A DNA stretch of 64,000 nucleotides. Source: Parasponia andersonii. Taxonomy: Eukaryota > Streptophyta > Magnoliopsida > Rosales > Cannabaceae. Made by a program: the position numbers and the translations under genes. Below are positions 36,003 through 48,754 of the stretch, in pieces. The stretch is taken from positions 253,511 to 317,510 of the forward strand of contig JXTB01000263.1 in assembly GCA_002914805.1 (NCBI GenBank), read 5' to 3'. The notes beneath the pieces are model-generated. The model was not told the DNA's origin. It did not search any database and was given only the letters and a program-made list of their open reading frames with translations. The first letter of the stretch is position 1. Every line of letters begins with the position of its first letter.

Positions 36003-37745
36003 TGTAAAAATCCAATTATTTTAGGGGCAAAATGGTCTTTTGTCCAGATTTAAAAAAAAAATCAGATTATATATATGTTTTTCTCTCTCTCTCAGACCCG
36101 TCCCCCCTCTCTCTCTCGTTTTCTCTCTCTCGGCTGACGGAAGGAGAAAGAAGGCCGCAGCTCGCCTCCGGCCACCGTCCGCCACCCCTGCCCACCAGCG
36201 AGCCTTCGTCAGGCTGCCACGAAGCCCCGCCGCCTCTCACCGGTCACTGCCGCTGCCTGGTTCGACGGAAAACTCCATAGAAGCCGATTTGAGCCGTTTC
36301 GGACTTTACGTCACCGGTGAAGATTCCGGCCACCATTCGACCCCGAACCGGTCCCGTTGGACTCGTCTCGTTGTAAGGATCGTCAAGGTATATATATCTC
36401 AACTCTATTTTGTCCGCATTGAAAGTTGTCATTTTTGGGCATTTCGAGTTTATGATTGTAGTTTTTGATCCGGCCATTGGATTGTGTTTTTGACTGCATT
36501 TTTGGAATGTACTCGGAAAATGGAAAAGTTTGATATATATATTGTGTTGTTTGGTGATCGGCATGAAAATCGAGATCGGACGGTTGAGATTTTGTCTCGT
36601 TTTATGTGCCACCGGTCCGGTGTTGGTCCGGACCAGAATTGGACAAATTATATGTCTAACCTAGCTATTTTGGGTGCTAGGAATTCAGTGAAGAGGTCCG
36701 TTTGCGAAATTGAAGCTCCGGTAAGAAGTTGACTTTTCGCTGAGGACGATCGAGGGCTTGGAATTGGTTCTCAACCCTCCGGGCGATCGTCAACGATACC
36801 TTGAGGACTCAATAGCGTGGTATCACTATGCCAGTGAGATAAGGGTTTAGTTACTTTCGTTTTATGCCTTTTTTGAGTTCAAACTTATTTTCTGCAGCAT
36901 ATAAGAACAAGTGTGTTTTTAATGATTTGAATTATATGTGATGGAATCTGGTTGTATGATATATACTGTACTGCTCTGGGAATTTACTGTGTGCAGGTTA
37001 TTTTGGGTATATCAAAAATAGGGCCGTTATGCTGCCCGTTTTTCTATAAAACCCTATTATGCATGTTTTATTGAAAAACCAGAGTACAGTAGTTCTTACA
37101 GTTCAGTTCTGGATTGCACGTGTCATAGGATCATACATGAGCACCATGTCAGCATCGTGGATTTTACAGTATGGCACTGTATGCCCCACTATCAGTGAAA
37201 GTCCATAAACTCGCGCGGGGTTTGTTCTTCTGATTACCTCCCCATTTGGCAGGCGTAGGCAATTCAGTTGCCCCTCCAGGTTTGGTAGGCGACACACGAG
37301 TGTACCCTCTGGGTATGGGCTTAGGTGTCAGGCAGGCTGTTAGGCATACTTAGTGCCATCATCCTGAGTTTCCACAGATGAGAGGAAGAGAGCTCATGGG
37401 TATGGGTTGATTTGTGTCATGTGCATATAGATTGATGNCACTGTATGCCCCACTATCAGTGAAAGTCCATAAACTCGCGCGGGGTTTGTTCTTCTGATTA
37501 CCTCCCCATTTGGCAGGCGTAGGCAATTCAGTTGCCCCTCCAGGTTTGGTAGGCGACACACGAGTGTACCCTCTGGGTATGGGCTTAGGTGTCAGGCAGG
37601 CTGTTAGGCATACTTAGTGCCATCATCCTGAGTTTCCACAGATGAGAGGAAGAGAGCTCATGGGTATGGGTTGATTTGTGTCATGTGCATATAGATTGAT
37701 GGTTTTGATTATACTGTTTTATATATATTGGCTCCCGATTTGGAT

Positions 37746-37788
<43 letters not shown>

Positions 37789-38359
37789 ATGTGTGTGTGT
37801 GTGTATGTTTTGGATTTGAACTAACCATGCAGGAGTTTTCCATCACTGAACTGTTTTTCTTCGAGGTAACTATTTTCCTACTAGGCATTGTATGCTCACC
37901 CCCCCTTTTTCCCTTCCTCAGGTGGTGTTCAGTACGATCTTGGTAATCAGGAGGAGTAAGAGGCCATCTTGACTGTAGTTCATTTCTTGGTAATGCTAGA
38001 AGTCTACTGTTGTGGTGTTTGGACTGTTTGGGATTTTGTATTAGCATTGAACTAAGATTACTACTTTCTATTTTGTCTGTAAACTTATGTATGTCATTTT
38101 GGGATTTAACTTGTTGTTGTAGATGATGATGATGCTTGGACTTATATTTGACTTTCCCATTTTTCAATTATTATTCGGTCTATGTTTAATGGTGTTTACG
38201 AATTGTGGGAGAGGTTCACGGGATGAAATTCCAAATACTTTATCAAAATGGACTGTTTACAAAACTAAAACTTTTTAGACACTTTTAAAATAAATCATGG
38301 AATTTCCCATCTTTGTGAAATTCCCCTTCTGCCACTGGCCCGGGTTTTGGGTCGTGACA
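36003..38359 (+). repeat. 5' LTR of the Tekay element
   Basis: It starts TGTAAAAATCC and ends GGGTCGTGACA. The apparent length is 2357 bp. It contains a CT-rich tract near 36080-36135 and a 264-bp direct duplication around one N (37438) that the 3' LTR lacks. Without it the two LTRs are nearly equal in length. Open frames in it are not genes. Confidence 0.88.
37175..37701 (+). repeat. Exact 263-bp direct duplication around a single N
   Basis: 37175-37437 and 37439-37701 appear identical base for base and are separated only by N at 37438. The 3' LTR has one copy. This is the signature of unmerged overlapping contig ends rather than biology. Confidence 0.9.
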
Positions 38360-38366
38360 GAATTTG

Positions 38367-38378
38367 TGGTATCAGAGC
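38367..38378 (+). other. Primer-binding site (initiator tRNA-Met)
   Basis: TGGTATCAGAGC, complementary to the 3' end of plant initiator tRNA-Met, 7 bp after the 5' LTR. Confidence 0.9.
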
Positions 38379-38489
38379 TTTGAGTTTAATAGCTCGGAAG
38401 TATCGCCATTACACTAGACTGAAGTTATTTTATGACAAGCATGTATCATTATCTCACTAACAGCTTGGTATATTGTTTCAAACTTGTAA

Positions 38490-41400
38490 GGATGCCTCCT
38501 AGAAGAGTTATGAGGCACCAGCTAGGTGCCGAACCTTCTCAACGTCCAGATTTCTCTCATCTGATCGAGGCAATGTAGCATGCATTTACCCAGATGAGCA
38601 ACCCAGACTATCAGCCTCCAGCTTCGAGAGCACGTCAGCTGGATCAGTCAGATTACCTCCAGCAATTCATACGCCTCCAGCCAAGGCAATTTGATGGGAG
38701 ACCAGATCCTCTTGCGACAATTGCTTGGTTGTGTGAGATGGAGAGGCATTTTCGATCCCTTGGTGCTCTGGTAGAGTTTTGGGCAATCTTTGTCATTACC
38801 CGTCTGTCCGGGAGTGCCATTCGTTGGTGGGAGACTATAGAGCAGATGCAGGATGTTGTGGGTCTTACTTGAGAAGGCTTTGAGCGGATTTTCAGGGCTT
38901 AGTACGCCAATGAAGATCAACAGGATGAGATTATGAATCGGTTTGAGACTTTGGTCCAAGGTAACAGAATAGTGAATGAGTACCTGATTGAGTTTACTGA
39001 GTTGGCAAGTGTTGCCCTTGACCCAGATACGAGTGAGAAGTCCCGAGTTGCAAAGTTTAGGAGTCGTCTGAATCGGAATATTTTCAACAGGATTGGTACC
39101 CAGACTTTTTATACTCTTCCTGAAATTGCAGTAGCTGCCCAGCGGGCAGAGGCCATCGAAGAAAGTTTGGATTCCAGGAGGAACCAGCGGAGAGGAAATG
39201 ACAAGAAAGCCACCAAAAGGAACCAAGGGTAGTGGTCAGCCCAAGGTACTCCGAGCAGTGGGAGTTCGAACAGCAGTGATTCTTCTGGGGGTGGCAGAGG
39301 TAGTCCTTATGGAGGATGTTTCGTTTGTGGCCAGTCGGGTCACCGGAAGAAAGAGTGTCCTACTCGTTTGCAGAATTCTCATCTTTCTTAATCACAGGGG
39401 AGCCAGTTAGGTTTTGTACCTTATCAAAACACTCAGGCAAGGCCGCAACAGTCACAAGGTGCTTCACAGACTTTTACTTCCCCTGAGCCTTATCAGTATC
39501 AGTACCGTCCTCAGGGTTACATTCAGAACTTTCAGACTCCTCAGGCCTCAGGGAGTCAAAGTGGGCGCGGTTATGGCAGTAGTGGTCTAGGATCCAGCAA
39601 CAGCCGACCTGGTCAGTGGAGAGGTAACAAAGGGAAAGGAAAGGTGGCTGGCCAAGCCTATGCTTTTACTGGAGCCGACGACACTCAGGATCGCACTGGT
39701 CGAGGTGTTGTTGACGGTATGATCCTTATCTCACACTCTTGGGCACATGTTTTGTTTGTTACTGGTGCATCCCATTCATTCATATCCTTATTGTTTGCTC
39801 AACTGTTGGGGTTGGAATTTTCTGATTTGGATTATATATTGACATTGGGTACACCTTTGGAAGGAATGGCTGATGTCTCTAGTGTATGTAAGTCTTATCG
39901 GAATGTGATTGGTGATAGGAAGCTTTTTGCTGATTTGATTGTGTTGCCGATGGGACAGTATGATGTAATACTCGGTATGGATTGGTTGTCAAAATATCGA
40001 GCAGTTGTGGACTGTTGTATGAAGCGGGTGACTCTTTTTCCTAGTGATGGATATCCTATTGTCTATCAGGTTAGGATGAATCCGTTAAAGCTTAGTCTTG
40101 TTCTGAAAGCATGCATGGGTGGAAGAAAGAAACTTGAGTGTTATGGGAACTTGTTTGCCATAGATGGCGAGGTAAGGACAGACGATCAAGACCCATGGAT
40201 TCCAGTGGTATGTGAGTATTCGGAGGTGTTTCCTAAAGACTTACTGGGGTTACCACCTAATAGGGAGATCGAGTTCTATATTGAGCTAGTTCCTGGAGCT
40301 CAGCCAGTTTCTATTCCAGCCTATTACATGGCACCTGTTGAGATGGAAGAATTAAGAGAACAGTTGGACGATTTACATTCCAAAGGCTTCATTCGTAGTA
40401 GCACTTCTCCTTAGGGTGCTCCTGTTTTATTTGCGAAGAAAGCTGATGGTTCGTTGAGACTTTGTGTGGACTACAGGAAGTTGAATTAGTTGATGGTGAA
40501 GAACAAGTATCCCTTGCCAAGGATAGATGAGTTGTTTGATCAACTCGGTGGTTCGAGGTGCTTTTCTAAGATTGATTTAAGATTTGGTTATCATCAGTTG
40601 AAGATAAGGGAAGATGATATACCTAAGACAGCATTCAGAACTCGATATGGTCATTTTGAGTTTCTGGTGATGCCATTTGGTTTGACGAATGCCCCCGCAG
40701 CATTTATGGATCTCATGAATCGGATTTTCAGGCCATTTTTGGATCATTTTGTGGTTGTGTTCATCGATGACATTCTGGTGTATTCCAAGACTCGAGAAGA
40801 GCATGCCGAACATCTGGAGATAGTACTCAAGACCTTGAGAGATCATCAGTTGTATGCCAAGAAATCGAAGTGTGACTTTTGGATGTCCGAAGTGAAGTTC
40901 TTGGGCCATGTGATTTCTCACAGAGGTATTTCAGTCGATCCCGCTAATTAGAAGCCGTTTTAGAATGGGAAAGACCGAGAAATGTGAAGGAGGTACGTAG
41001 TTTCCTCGGTTTGGCAGGCTACTACCGTCGTTTCATGCAAGATTTCTCGAGAATTACTTTGCCTTTGACGAAGTTGACCAGGAAGGACGTCAAGTTTGTT
41101 TGGGATCACGAAAGTGAAGAAACTTTTATCAGGTTGAAGCAGAGTTTAACCACCACACCTGTTCTTACTATTCCTGACAGTAATGAGCCTTATGTGGTGT
41201 ATACCGATGCTTCGAAGACGGGTTTAGAATGTGTCTTGATGCAGAATGGTCGATTTGTGGCTTATGCTTCTCGTCAATTGAAGCCACATGAAAGGAACTA
41301 TCCCACCCATGATCTGGAACTTGCAGCAGTAATCTTTGCATTGAAGATTTGGAGATGTTACTTGTATAGTGTGAAGTTCGACATATTCTCCGATCATAAG

Positions 41401-43117
41401 AGTTTGAAGTATCTCTTTACCCAAAAAGATCTGAATTTGAGACAACGAAGATGGGTTGAATATATGGAGGATTATGACTTCGACCTACAGTATTATCCGA
41501 GTAAGGCCAATGTTATAGCCGATGCACTGAGTAGGAAGCCATGTGGTGTACTAGCTGCACTAGTGTTCGAAGACTGGAAGAACTCAGTTGCGATTGGTGA
41601 TTACAACTTACAGTACTATGAGAATGAAAGGGTTGCTTGCCTGAGCAACATTGTGATTTCACCATCTCTTCTCCAGACTATCCAGCAGAGTCAGTGGCAA
41701 GACAAGAAGTTGAGGACAACCTGGAACCGACTTCAGATTGGTGAACAGTTAGATAGTTGGAGCACTAACAAAGAAGGGTTCTTGCTTTTCAATGGGAAGT
41801 TGGCTGTAGCTGATGACCCTAATCTTCGAGAAACCATTCTAACTAAGGCTCACAAATCAAGGTTCATAGTACATCTGGGTAGTACCAAGATGTACCGGGA
41901 CTTGAAGCGGCAGTATTGGTGGAAAGGAATGAAGAAGGATGTAGCTACTTTTGTGGCTAAGTGTTTAACTTATCAGCGAGTCAAGGCTGAATACCAGAGA
42001 CCAGCTAGATTACTTCAGCTGTTACCCATTCCGGAGTGGAAGTGGGACAAGATCACGACGGACTTCGTGACCAGTTTGTCGAAGACATTGAGGAAGAACG
42101 ATGCAATTTGGGTGATAGTCGATCAGTTGACGAAGAGTGCTCACTTTATACCGATCTGGATTGACTACTCTCTTACTAAGCTTAGTAGACTGTATGTGGA
42201 GAACATCATACGCTTAGATGGTATGCCTTCAAGCATAGTATCTGACAGAGATCCAAGGTTCACTTCTAAGTTTTGGAGAGCCTTGCAGAAAGTATTTGGT
42301 ACGCAGTTGGATATCAGTACAGCTCACCATCCTGAGTCAGATGGTCAGTTTGAAAGGACTATTCAGATTCTTGAGGACATGCTAAGTTGTTGCATAATGG
42401 ACTTTGGTGGGAACTGAGATGACCATCTTCCTTTAGTAGAATTTGCTTACAATAACAGTTACCAGACCAGTGTGGGTGTGGCTCCATATGAAGTGCTGTA
42501 TGGGAGGCTGTATAGATCGCCTTTGTGGTAGGCAGAACCAAAAGAGCATGTTACTCTCGGACCTGAACTAATTGAGGAGACTACTAGGAAGATCAAGGAT
42601 ATCCAAGAGACTCAAAGAGATTCAGAATCACCAGAAGAGTTATGCTGACCCTAAGAGGTGTGAGGTAGAGTTCGATACTGGTGATTTCGTATTCTTGAAA
42701 GTGACTCCAAGGTGTGGTGTGACAAGGTATGAGGTGAAGGGTAAGCTTGCTCCAAGGTATATTAGTCCCTTTGAGATCAGTGAGAGAATTGGACCAGTGG
42801 CGTATTGCTTGAATCTGCCTATACAGTTGGATCATATGCATAATGTGTTTCACGTGTCGATGTTGAGGAAGTACACGACGGACTCATCTCATATTATCCA
42901 GTACGTGCATGTACCAATCTAAGAAGATGTGTCCTATGAAGAGCAGTCTGTTCACGTGTTGGCTAGAGAGTTGAAAGTTCTTCACAACAGAGAGATTCCA
43001 CTTGTCAAGGTGCTTTGGGAACATCACAAAGAAGACGAGGCTACTTGGGAACTCGAAACGGAGATGTACGAGAAGTACCCTCATTTGTTTAACTTTCAGT
43101 TAGAATTTGTATTGTGA
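38490..43117 (+). CDS. gag-pol region of the Tekay element
   Basis: Parts in order: gag core about 38.6-39.2 kb; zinc knuckle [15 protein letters not shown] near 39.32-39.36 kb; protease about 39.65-40.0 kb; reverse transcriptase about 40.3-40.95 kb with [10 protein letters not shown]; RNase H about 41.15-41.55 kb with VYTDASKTG; integrase about 41.8-42.6 kb with a zinc-binding segment and core; and a chromodomain about 42.94-43.1 kb ([19 protein letters not shown]). The chromodomain is thought to steer integration to modified chromatin. The region is broken in many places and is a fossil. Confidence 0.9.
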
Positions 43118-43160
43118 TGTAAATCTTGACTTGTATTTTGAATTTCGGGACGAAATTCCT

Positions 43161-43174
43161 ATAAGGAGAGGAGA
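43161..43174 (+). other. Polypurine tract of the Tekay element
   Basis: ATAAGGAGAGGAGA lies directly before the 3' LTR. Confidence 0.7.
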
Positions 43175-43175
43175 A

Positions 43176-43249
43176 TATAAAAACCTAGTTTTTTTAGGGG
43201 CAAAATAGTCTTTTGGCCAGATATAAAAAAAAATCAGATTATATATATG

Positions 43250-43289
<40 letters not shown>

Positions 43290-44664
43290 ACCCGTCCCCC
43301 CTCTCTCTCTCGTTTTCTCCCTCTCAGCCGACGGAAGGAGAAAGAAGGCCGCAGATCGCCTCCAGCCACGATCCGCCACCCCAGCCCGCCAGCGAGCCTT
43401 CGCCAGGCTGCCACAAAGCCCCGCCGGCCCTCGTCGGTCGCTGCCGCTGCCTGTTCGACGGAAAACTCCATAGAAGCTGATTTGGACTTTTCGTCACCGG
43501 CGAAAATTCTAGCCACCATTCGACCCCCAACTGGTCCCGTTGGATTCGTCTCGTCATAAGGATCGTCAAGTATATATATCTCAACTCCATTTTATCCGGA
43601 TTGAAAGTTGCCATTTTTGGCATTTCAAGTTTATGGTTGTAGTTTTTGATCGGGCCATTGGATTATATTTTTGACCGCATTTTTTGGAATGTACTCGGAA
43701 AATAGAGAAGTTTGATATATATATTGTGTTGTTTGGTGATCGGCACGAAAATCGAGATCGTATGGTCGAGATTTTGTCTCGTTTTGTGTGCCACCGGTCT
43801 GGTGTGGGCCCGGACTAGAATTGGACAAATTATATATCTAACCTAGCTATTTTGGGTACTAGGAATTCAGTGAAGAGGTCCGTTTATGAAATTGAAGCTT
43901 CGGTGAGAAATTGACTTTTCGCTAGAAGACAATCGAGGGCTTGGAATTGGTTTCCAATCCTCCGGGCGATCGTCAACGATACCTTGAGAACTCAATAGCA
44001 TGGTATCGCTATTCTAGTGAGGTAGGGGTTTAGTTACCTTCGTTTTATACCGTTTTTGAGTTAAAACTTATTTTCTGCAGTATATAAGAACAAGTGTATT
44101 TTTAATGATTTGAATTATATGTGATGGAATCTGGTTGTACGATATATACTGTACTGCTCTGGGAATTTGCTGTATGCAGATTATTTTAGGTATATCAAAA
44201 ATAAGGCCGTTATGCTGCCTGTTTTTCTATAAAACCTTATTATGCATGTTTTACTAAAAAAACAGAGTACAGTAGTTTTTACACTTCAGTTCTGGATTAC
44301 ACGTGTCATAGGATCATACATGAGCACCGTGTTAGCATCGTAGATTTTACAGTATGGCGCTGCGTCCCCCACCGTCGGTGAAAGTCCGCAAACTCGCGCG
44401 GAGTTTGTTCTTCTGATTACCTCCCCATTTGGCAGGCGTAGGCAATTCGGTTGCCCCTCCAGGTTTGGTAGGCGACACACGGGTGTCCCCTACGGATATG
44501 GGCTTAGGTGTTAGGCAGGCTATTAGGCATATTTAGTGCCATCATCATGGGTTTCCACAAATGAGAAGATGAAAGCTCATGGGAATGGGTTGATTTGTGT
44601 CATGTGCATATGGATTGATGGTTTTGATTACACTGTTTTATATATATGGGCTCCCGGTTTGGAT

Positions 44665-44695
<31 letters not shown>

Positions 44696-45250
44696 ATATT
44701 TTGGATTTAAACTAACCATGCAGGAGTTTTCCATCACTGAACTGTTTTTTTTCGAGGTAAATATTTTCCTACTGGGCATTGTATGCTCACCCCTCCTTCT
44801 TCCCTTCCTCAGGTAGTGTTCATTGCGATCTTGGTAATCAGGAGGAGTAAGAGGCTCTCTTGACTGTAGTTCATTTCTTGGTAATGCTAGAAATCTACTG
44901 TTGTGGTGTTTGGACTGTTTGGGGTTTTGTATTAGCATTGAACCAAGATTACTACTTTTTATTTTGTCTGTAAACTTATGTATGCCATTTTGGGATTTAA
45001 CTTGTTGTTATAGATGATGATGATGCTTGGACTTATATTTGATTTTTCCGTTTTTTAATTATTATTCAGTCTATGTTTAATGGTGCATACGAACTGTAGG
45101 AGAAGTTCACAGGATGAAATTCCAAATACTTTATCAAAATGGACTGTTTACAAAACTAAAACTTTTTAGACACTTTTCAAATAAATGATGGAATTTCTTA
45201 TCTTTGTGAAATTCTCCTTCTGCTACTGGCCCGGGTTTTGGGTCGTGACA
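43176..45250 (+). repeat. 3' LTR of the Tekay element
   Basis: It spans 2075 bp, ends GGGTCGTGACA and abuts the aattc duplication. It carries a longer (CT)n tract near 43254-43287 than the 5' LTR and a single copy of the segment duplicated there. Confidence 0.88.
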
Positions 45251-45980
45251 AATTCTCCTATACCCTTAAATTTGCAGTAACATTTCTTTTTCTCCTTTTG
45301 CTACACGTTTTCTCCCTCTTCACTTTCCTCTTGGTTTAATTTTGTTTTACTTTTTCCCTATTCTGGTGCAATGTTTTGGCTTATAAAAAAACAGCATATT
45401 AATTCATGAAAACAAAAGTATAGGAAGTAAGATTTACTCAAAAGAGAAAGCCTAGGAGGGAAGATAATAAACTGTTTAAAAAAAATAAAAAGAATAAAAA
45501 TAAACACAAAGTAATACAAACCTTGTATGTATTTTCAAGATTGTTTGTTGTTGGAAAAATCGACTCCAAATATATATTTAAATCTGAAGGTATACAAGTT
45601 CAAATTTAAATGGAAATGGGAAAGAAAGAATTTTTTTTTTTATTAAAAAAGCAAAAGTAAAAAGTTCTTGGAGTAGTATTGATGTCTTCAACACTTGCAC
45701 GGACACTATTTTGTTATGTAATTGATTGAGATATTTAGAATTTTTTTTTCATGGATTTAAAAGTTTCCCTGGAGAATTTCGTGATGGAATTTGAATTTAA
45801 TTGCTACAGCAAAAATAGCTTCGATAAATTGAGTTGTGGGGTGTATTAGGATAAAACATGGTTAAAAGAATTGCTTCAAGTAAGTTCATTAAAATTAGGG
45901 GTAAATCTGGAATTGAAATTATACTTTTAGGAAAAAGGGTACTTTAACACAAGAAAGGGTGCAAATAAAGTTCCCCATTT

Positions 45981-48754
45981 AGAAATTTGAAGAAGTCCGG
46001 GGAAAAAAAAAAAAAAGTCCGGGGAAAAAAAAAAAAAACAGGTGTACAACAATCTGTCTTTCTCTGTCTATATGATATACGAAGAGCACCTAAAATAATG
46101 CACGGTTCCCAAAGTTATTCCCTTCTATTGTACCATTCTAATAAGTATTTTCCTATTAAATTTAATTACTATTATAATTTACTATAATTTAGATGATTAG
46201 GAGAAAAATAATATGTAAAGAATTCTAATTAAGTAAAATATTATATATAAATAGGTAAAAACCAAAAATATTACTTAACACCAATCTAATAAATATATAT
46301 TTTTTACTTATTTTGTTCAATTAAAAATTATTATACACGTTTTTTTATATTAAAAATAATGAATATTTATTTTTTTAACTTCTCAAATTATAATAATAAT
46401 TAAATAAACTATCTAGGCTAAAAAAATATATATTTAAAAATAAATACTTATTACATTGGAGACCTTTATCTATAGCTTTACTATAGAAACTAAGTTGTCT
46501 TCGTATTCGGGATGTCTCCAGCTGCTTGGTTAAAATCTTTTTTTTTTCTTTTTTCTTTTTTCTTTTTTCTTTTTTCTTTTTTCCTCTTTTTATTGAACTT
46601 ATCTTTCTCCAATAAACCTGGGAAAAGTGACATTCTTCGACATGTCTGGTTGTCTGCGTCATTGTTTTTTTTTTTTCCTTCTTTTTTTTTTTTCATGAGG
46701 TTTACCTTACACAACCTATTTTGCCGACTTTGCACAACCCAATCCATTGGGTTGGTGGGCCGACTCTAAGTTTATTAGTCTCCTTTTTTTGGGCTTCTTA
46801 TAGAAATCTGAGCCCATAGACCGAAAAATACGAATAAATTAGTTATACATCACTTTTATTTCCTCATTAATTAAATCTATCATCGTATTATTTTTTAAAA
46901 ATAAATTTTTAATAAATTCTTGACGATCTTAATGGATTCTTGATGAATTATTAATGGATTATTGATAATCCTGATAGATTCTTGACGGATTCTTGATGAA
47001 TTATTGATATATTTTTGATAAATTCTTGACTAATTTCCTCTTAAAAGTTGTAGAATCTAATGATAGTGGTAAATTTAGTTAAATATTTAAAAAATTGGTA
47101 ATTTCTTACATAAGCCAAAAAATTGAAAATCCTGGATGGGCCAAAATTTTGAGAAATCCTGAATTTATTTAAAAAATACCAATTTTCAGCAATATATAGA
47201 TAAATATCATTCTCTAAAAATTGGTACTTATTAAAGGTATTTGAGTGTAACTAATCAAGTTACTTGGAATAGTTAAAGAATTAATTGAGCTAACTAATCC
47301 AATTACTTAAAATAATTTAACCAATTACCTTAAGTATCTTATTAATTTGTGAAAAATGATATTTTTATAAATATATTTAGAAATTGCATTTTTAAATAGT
47401 TCGGGGATTTTCAAAAAAGTTTAAAAATCCGGGATTTTTCAACTTTTTCTAAAATTTTACCATACAAATTTAATTTCCTCCCCCTCCCTCTTTTTTTTTT
47501 AGTTCTTTTAGGCATAAGATACCTTTGAGTTGTGACATTGTTTATTGAGTTGTAACATCGTTTATCAAAATAATTAGTGTCTTATTTATCATATATATAA
47601 TAATAATAATTAAATTAAATTAAATTTCACGTCTCATTTTTTTTTTAGGTTTTTGTTAACAACTACTTGTAAATTATCTCAAATAACGTTACTAAATTAC
47701 AAATCCTTTAATGTCTATTTTGATATAAAATCTTTGTTGCCTTGTCTTAATCATTAAAATATCACTAAAAATAATAAGACTAAGTTTCAGATCATAATAT
47801 ATCTCACCATGAGGACTTTCTCCATGTATGTCCCCTGAGATCTAAAAACAATTAACATTGCATAATTTTGTGTTTCAAAAATTAAAATCTCTAAGATTTT
47901 GTTTATCAAATTAATTAGTTTTCTTATTATTATTTTTTATTTTTATTAACTTAAACTAGTATATATAGATATATGAAACGTCTTATCCATGGAATGCCAA
48001 TGTTACTAGCCAAATTGATTTATGCCCATAGCTGATATTCCATTTATAATGAATATATTATACATGCAGTAGTACGACTTCTTAAAATTTCCACCAAAAA
48101 TAAAAAAAAAAACCCTTCTTAAACTACCATCAAAACTTTCTGTAGTATGAGTATGACCATGCAACTGGACTTTTCTCACAAGTTTTTACCACATTAAGAT
48201 TTTGGTCGACAGTGGGCAACATTTGACTTAGAATCTTTTCCAACATTTGACTTAGAATCTTTTAAGTGAAAATGTATATTTCAGAGCATCATAATAGGTA
48301 GAACAACAAGTAAAAAAATAATAACATCAAGAAAAAAATCCTAAATTTAAGTGAGAGTCATCTTAAAATTACTAAAATATGTGAATTTTAAATAACTCTC
48401 CATCTAAAACTTATCATAGAAAACGAAACAAAAAAAATACATCATATGAATGATAGTAAATTATTTTATTTTATACTAACAAATTTTATTATTTTGTAAA
48501 TAATTTAATTTTTTAATTTTAATTTAAACACACTTTTATGCGCAATCAAATACAGTTATTTAAGACAAGATTACCATGTGTAACCAAACACAGTTATTCT
48601 AAATATCATATAATTATATCATTATTTTCAATATTCTCATTAATCTGAAAATTAAGATTACCTTGTACAACCAAATGAGAAACCAAGAAAAAACCGAAAA
48701 TGACTTTAAGTAACAATAAAAAAAACTCGATAAAAGCCATTATTAACACAAGTT
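45981..48754. other. AT-rich intergenic DNA with simple repeats
   Basis: Two AGTCCGGGGAAAA-plus-poly(A) copies lie at about 45993-46037. A TTTTTTC polypyrimidine tract spans about 46535-46585. Short TTCTTGATGAATT repeats lie near 46915-47030. Open frames at 45987-46187 and 46375-46769 are products of low complexity. No gene was seen. Confidence 0.5.

Larger units (their letters stand above)
36003..45250 (+). mobile_element. Ty3/gypsy chromovirus, Tekay (Del) type, about 9.2 kb
   Basis: The element is flanked by an exact 5-bp duplication aattc (35998-36002 and 45251-45255). It has LTRs above 2 kb ending GGGTCGTGACA, an initiator-Met primer site, gag with a CCHC knuckle, protease, RT, RNase H, integrase and a C-terminal chromodomain. 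Long LTRs and the chromodomain point to Tekay/Del. LTR stretches compared by eye differ at roughly 7-9% of sites, so insertion was some millions of years ago, clearly older than the Tat element at 4.1-15.1 kb. The coding region has on the order of ten breaks and is inactive. Confidence 0.92.
35885..45980. mobile_element. Small inverted-repeat DNA element (about 0.85 kb) split by the Tekay element
   Basis: The left edge (GGACTATATTTGCACCC, about 35888-35905, then TAAAAGCACCC) and the right edge, read in reverse complement (GGGGAACTTTATTTGCACCC, about 45960-45978, then TAAAGTACCC), form terminal inverted repeats of about 40 bp. Only about 118 bp plus 725 bp belong to this element; the remainder is the nested retrotransposon (36003-45250). 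It has no coding region, so it is MITE-like. The superfamily is not determined. Confidence 0.55.

Noticed and set aside
36032-36468. Overlapping open frames rich in Arg/Pro/Ser
   Set aside because: They fall inside the 5' LTR of the Tekay element and recur in the 3' LTR (43213-43623).
46375-46769. Lys- or Phe-rich open frames
   Set aside because: They arise from a TTTTTTC polypyrimidine tract.
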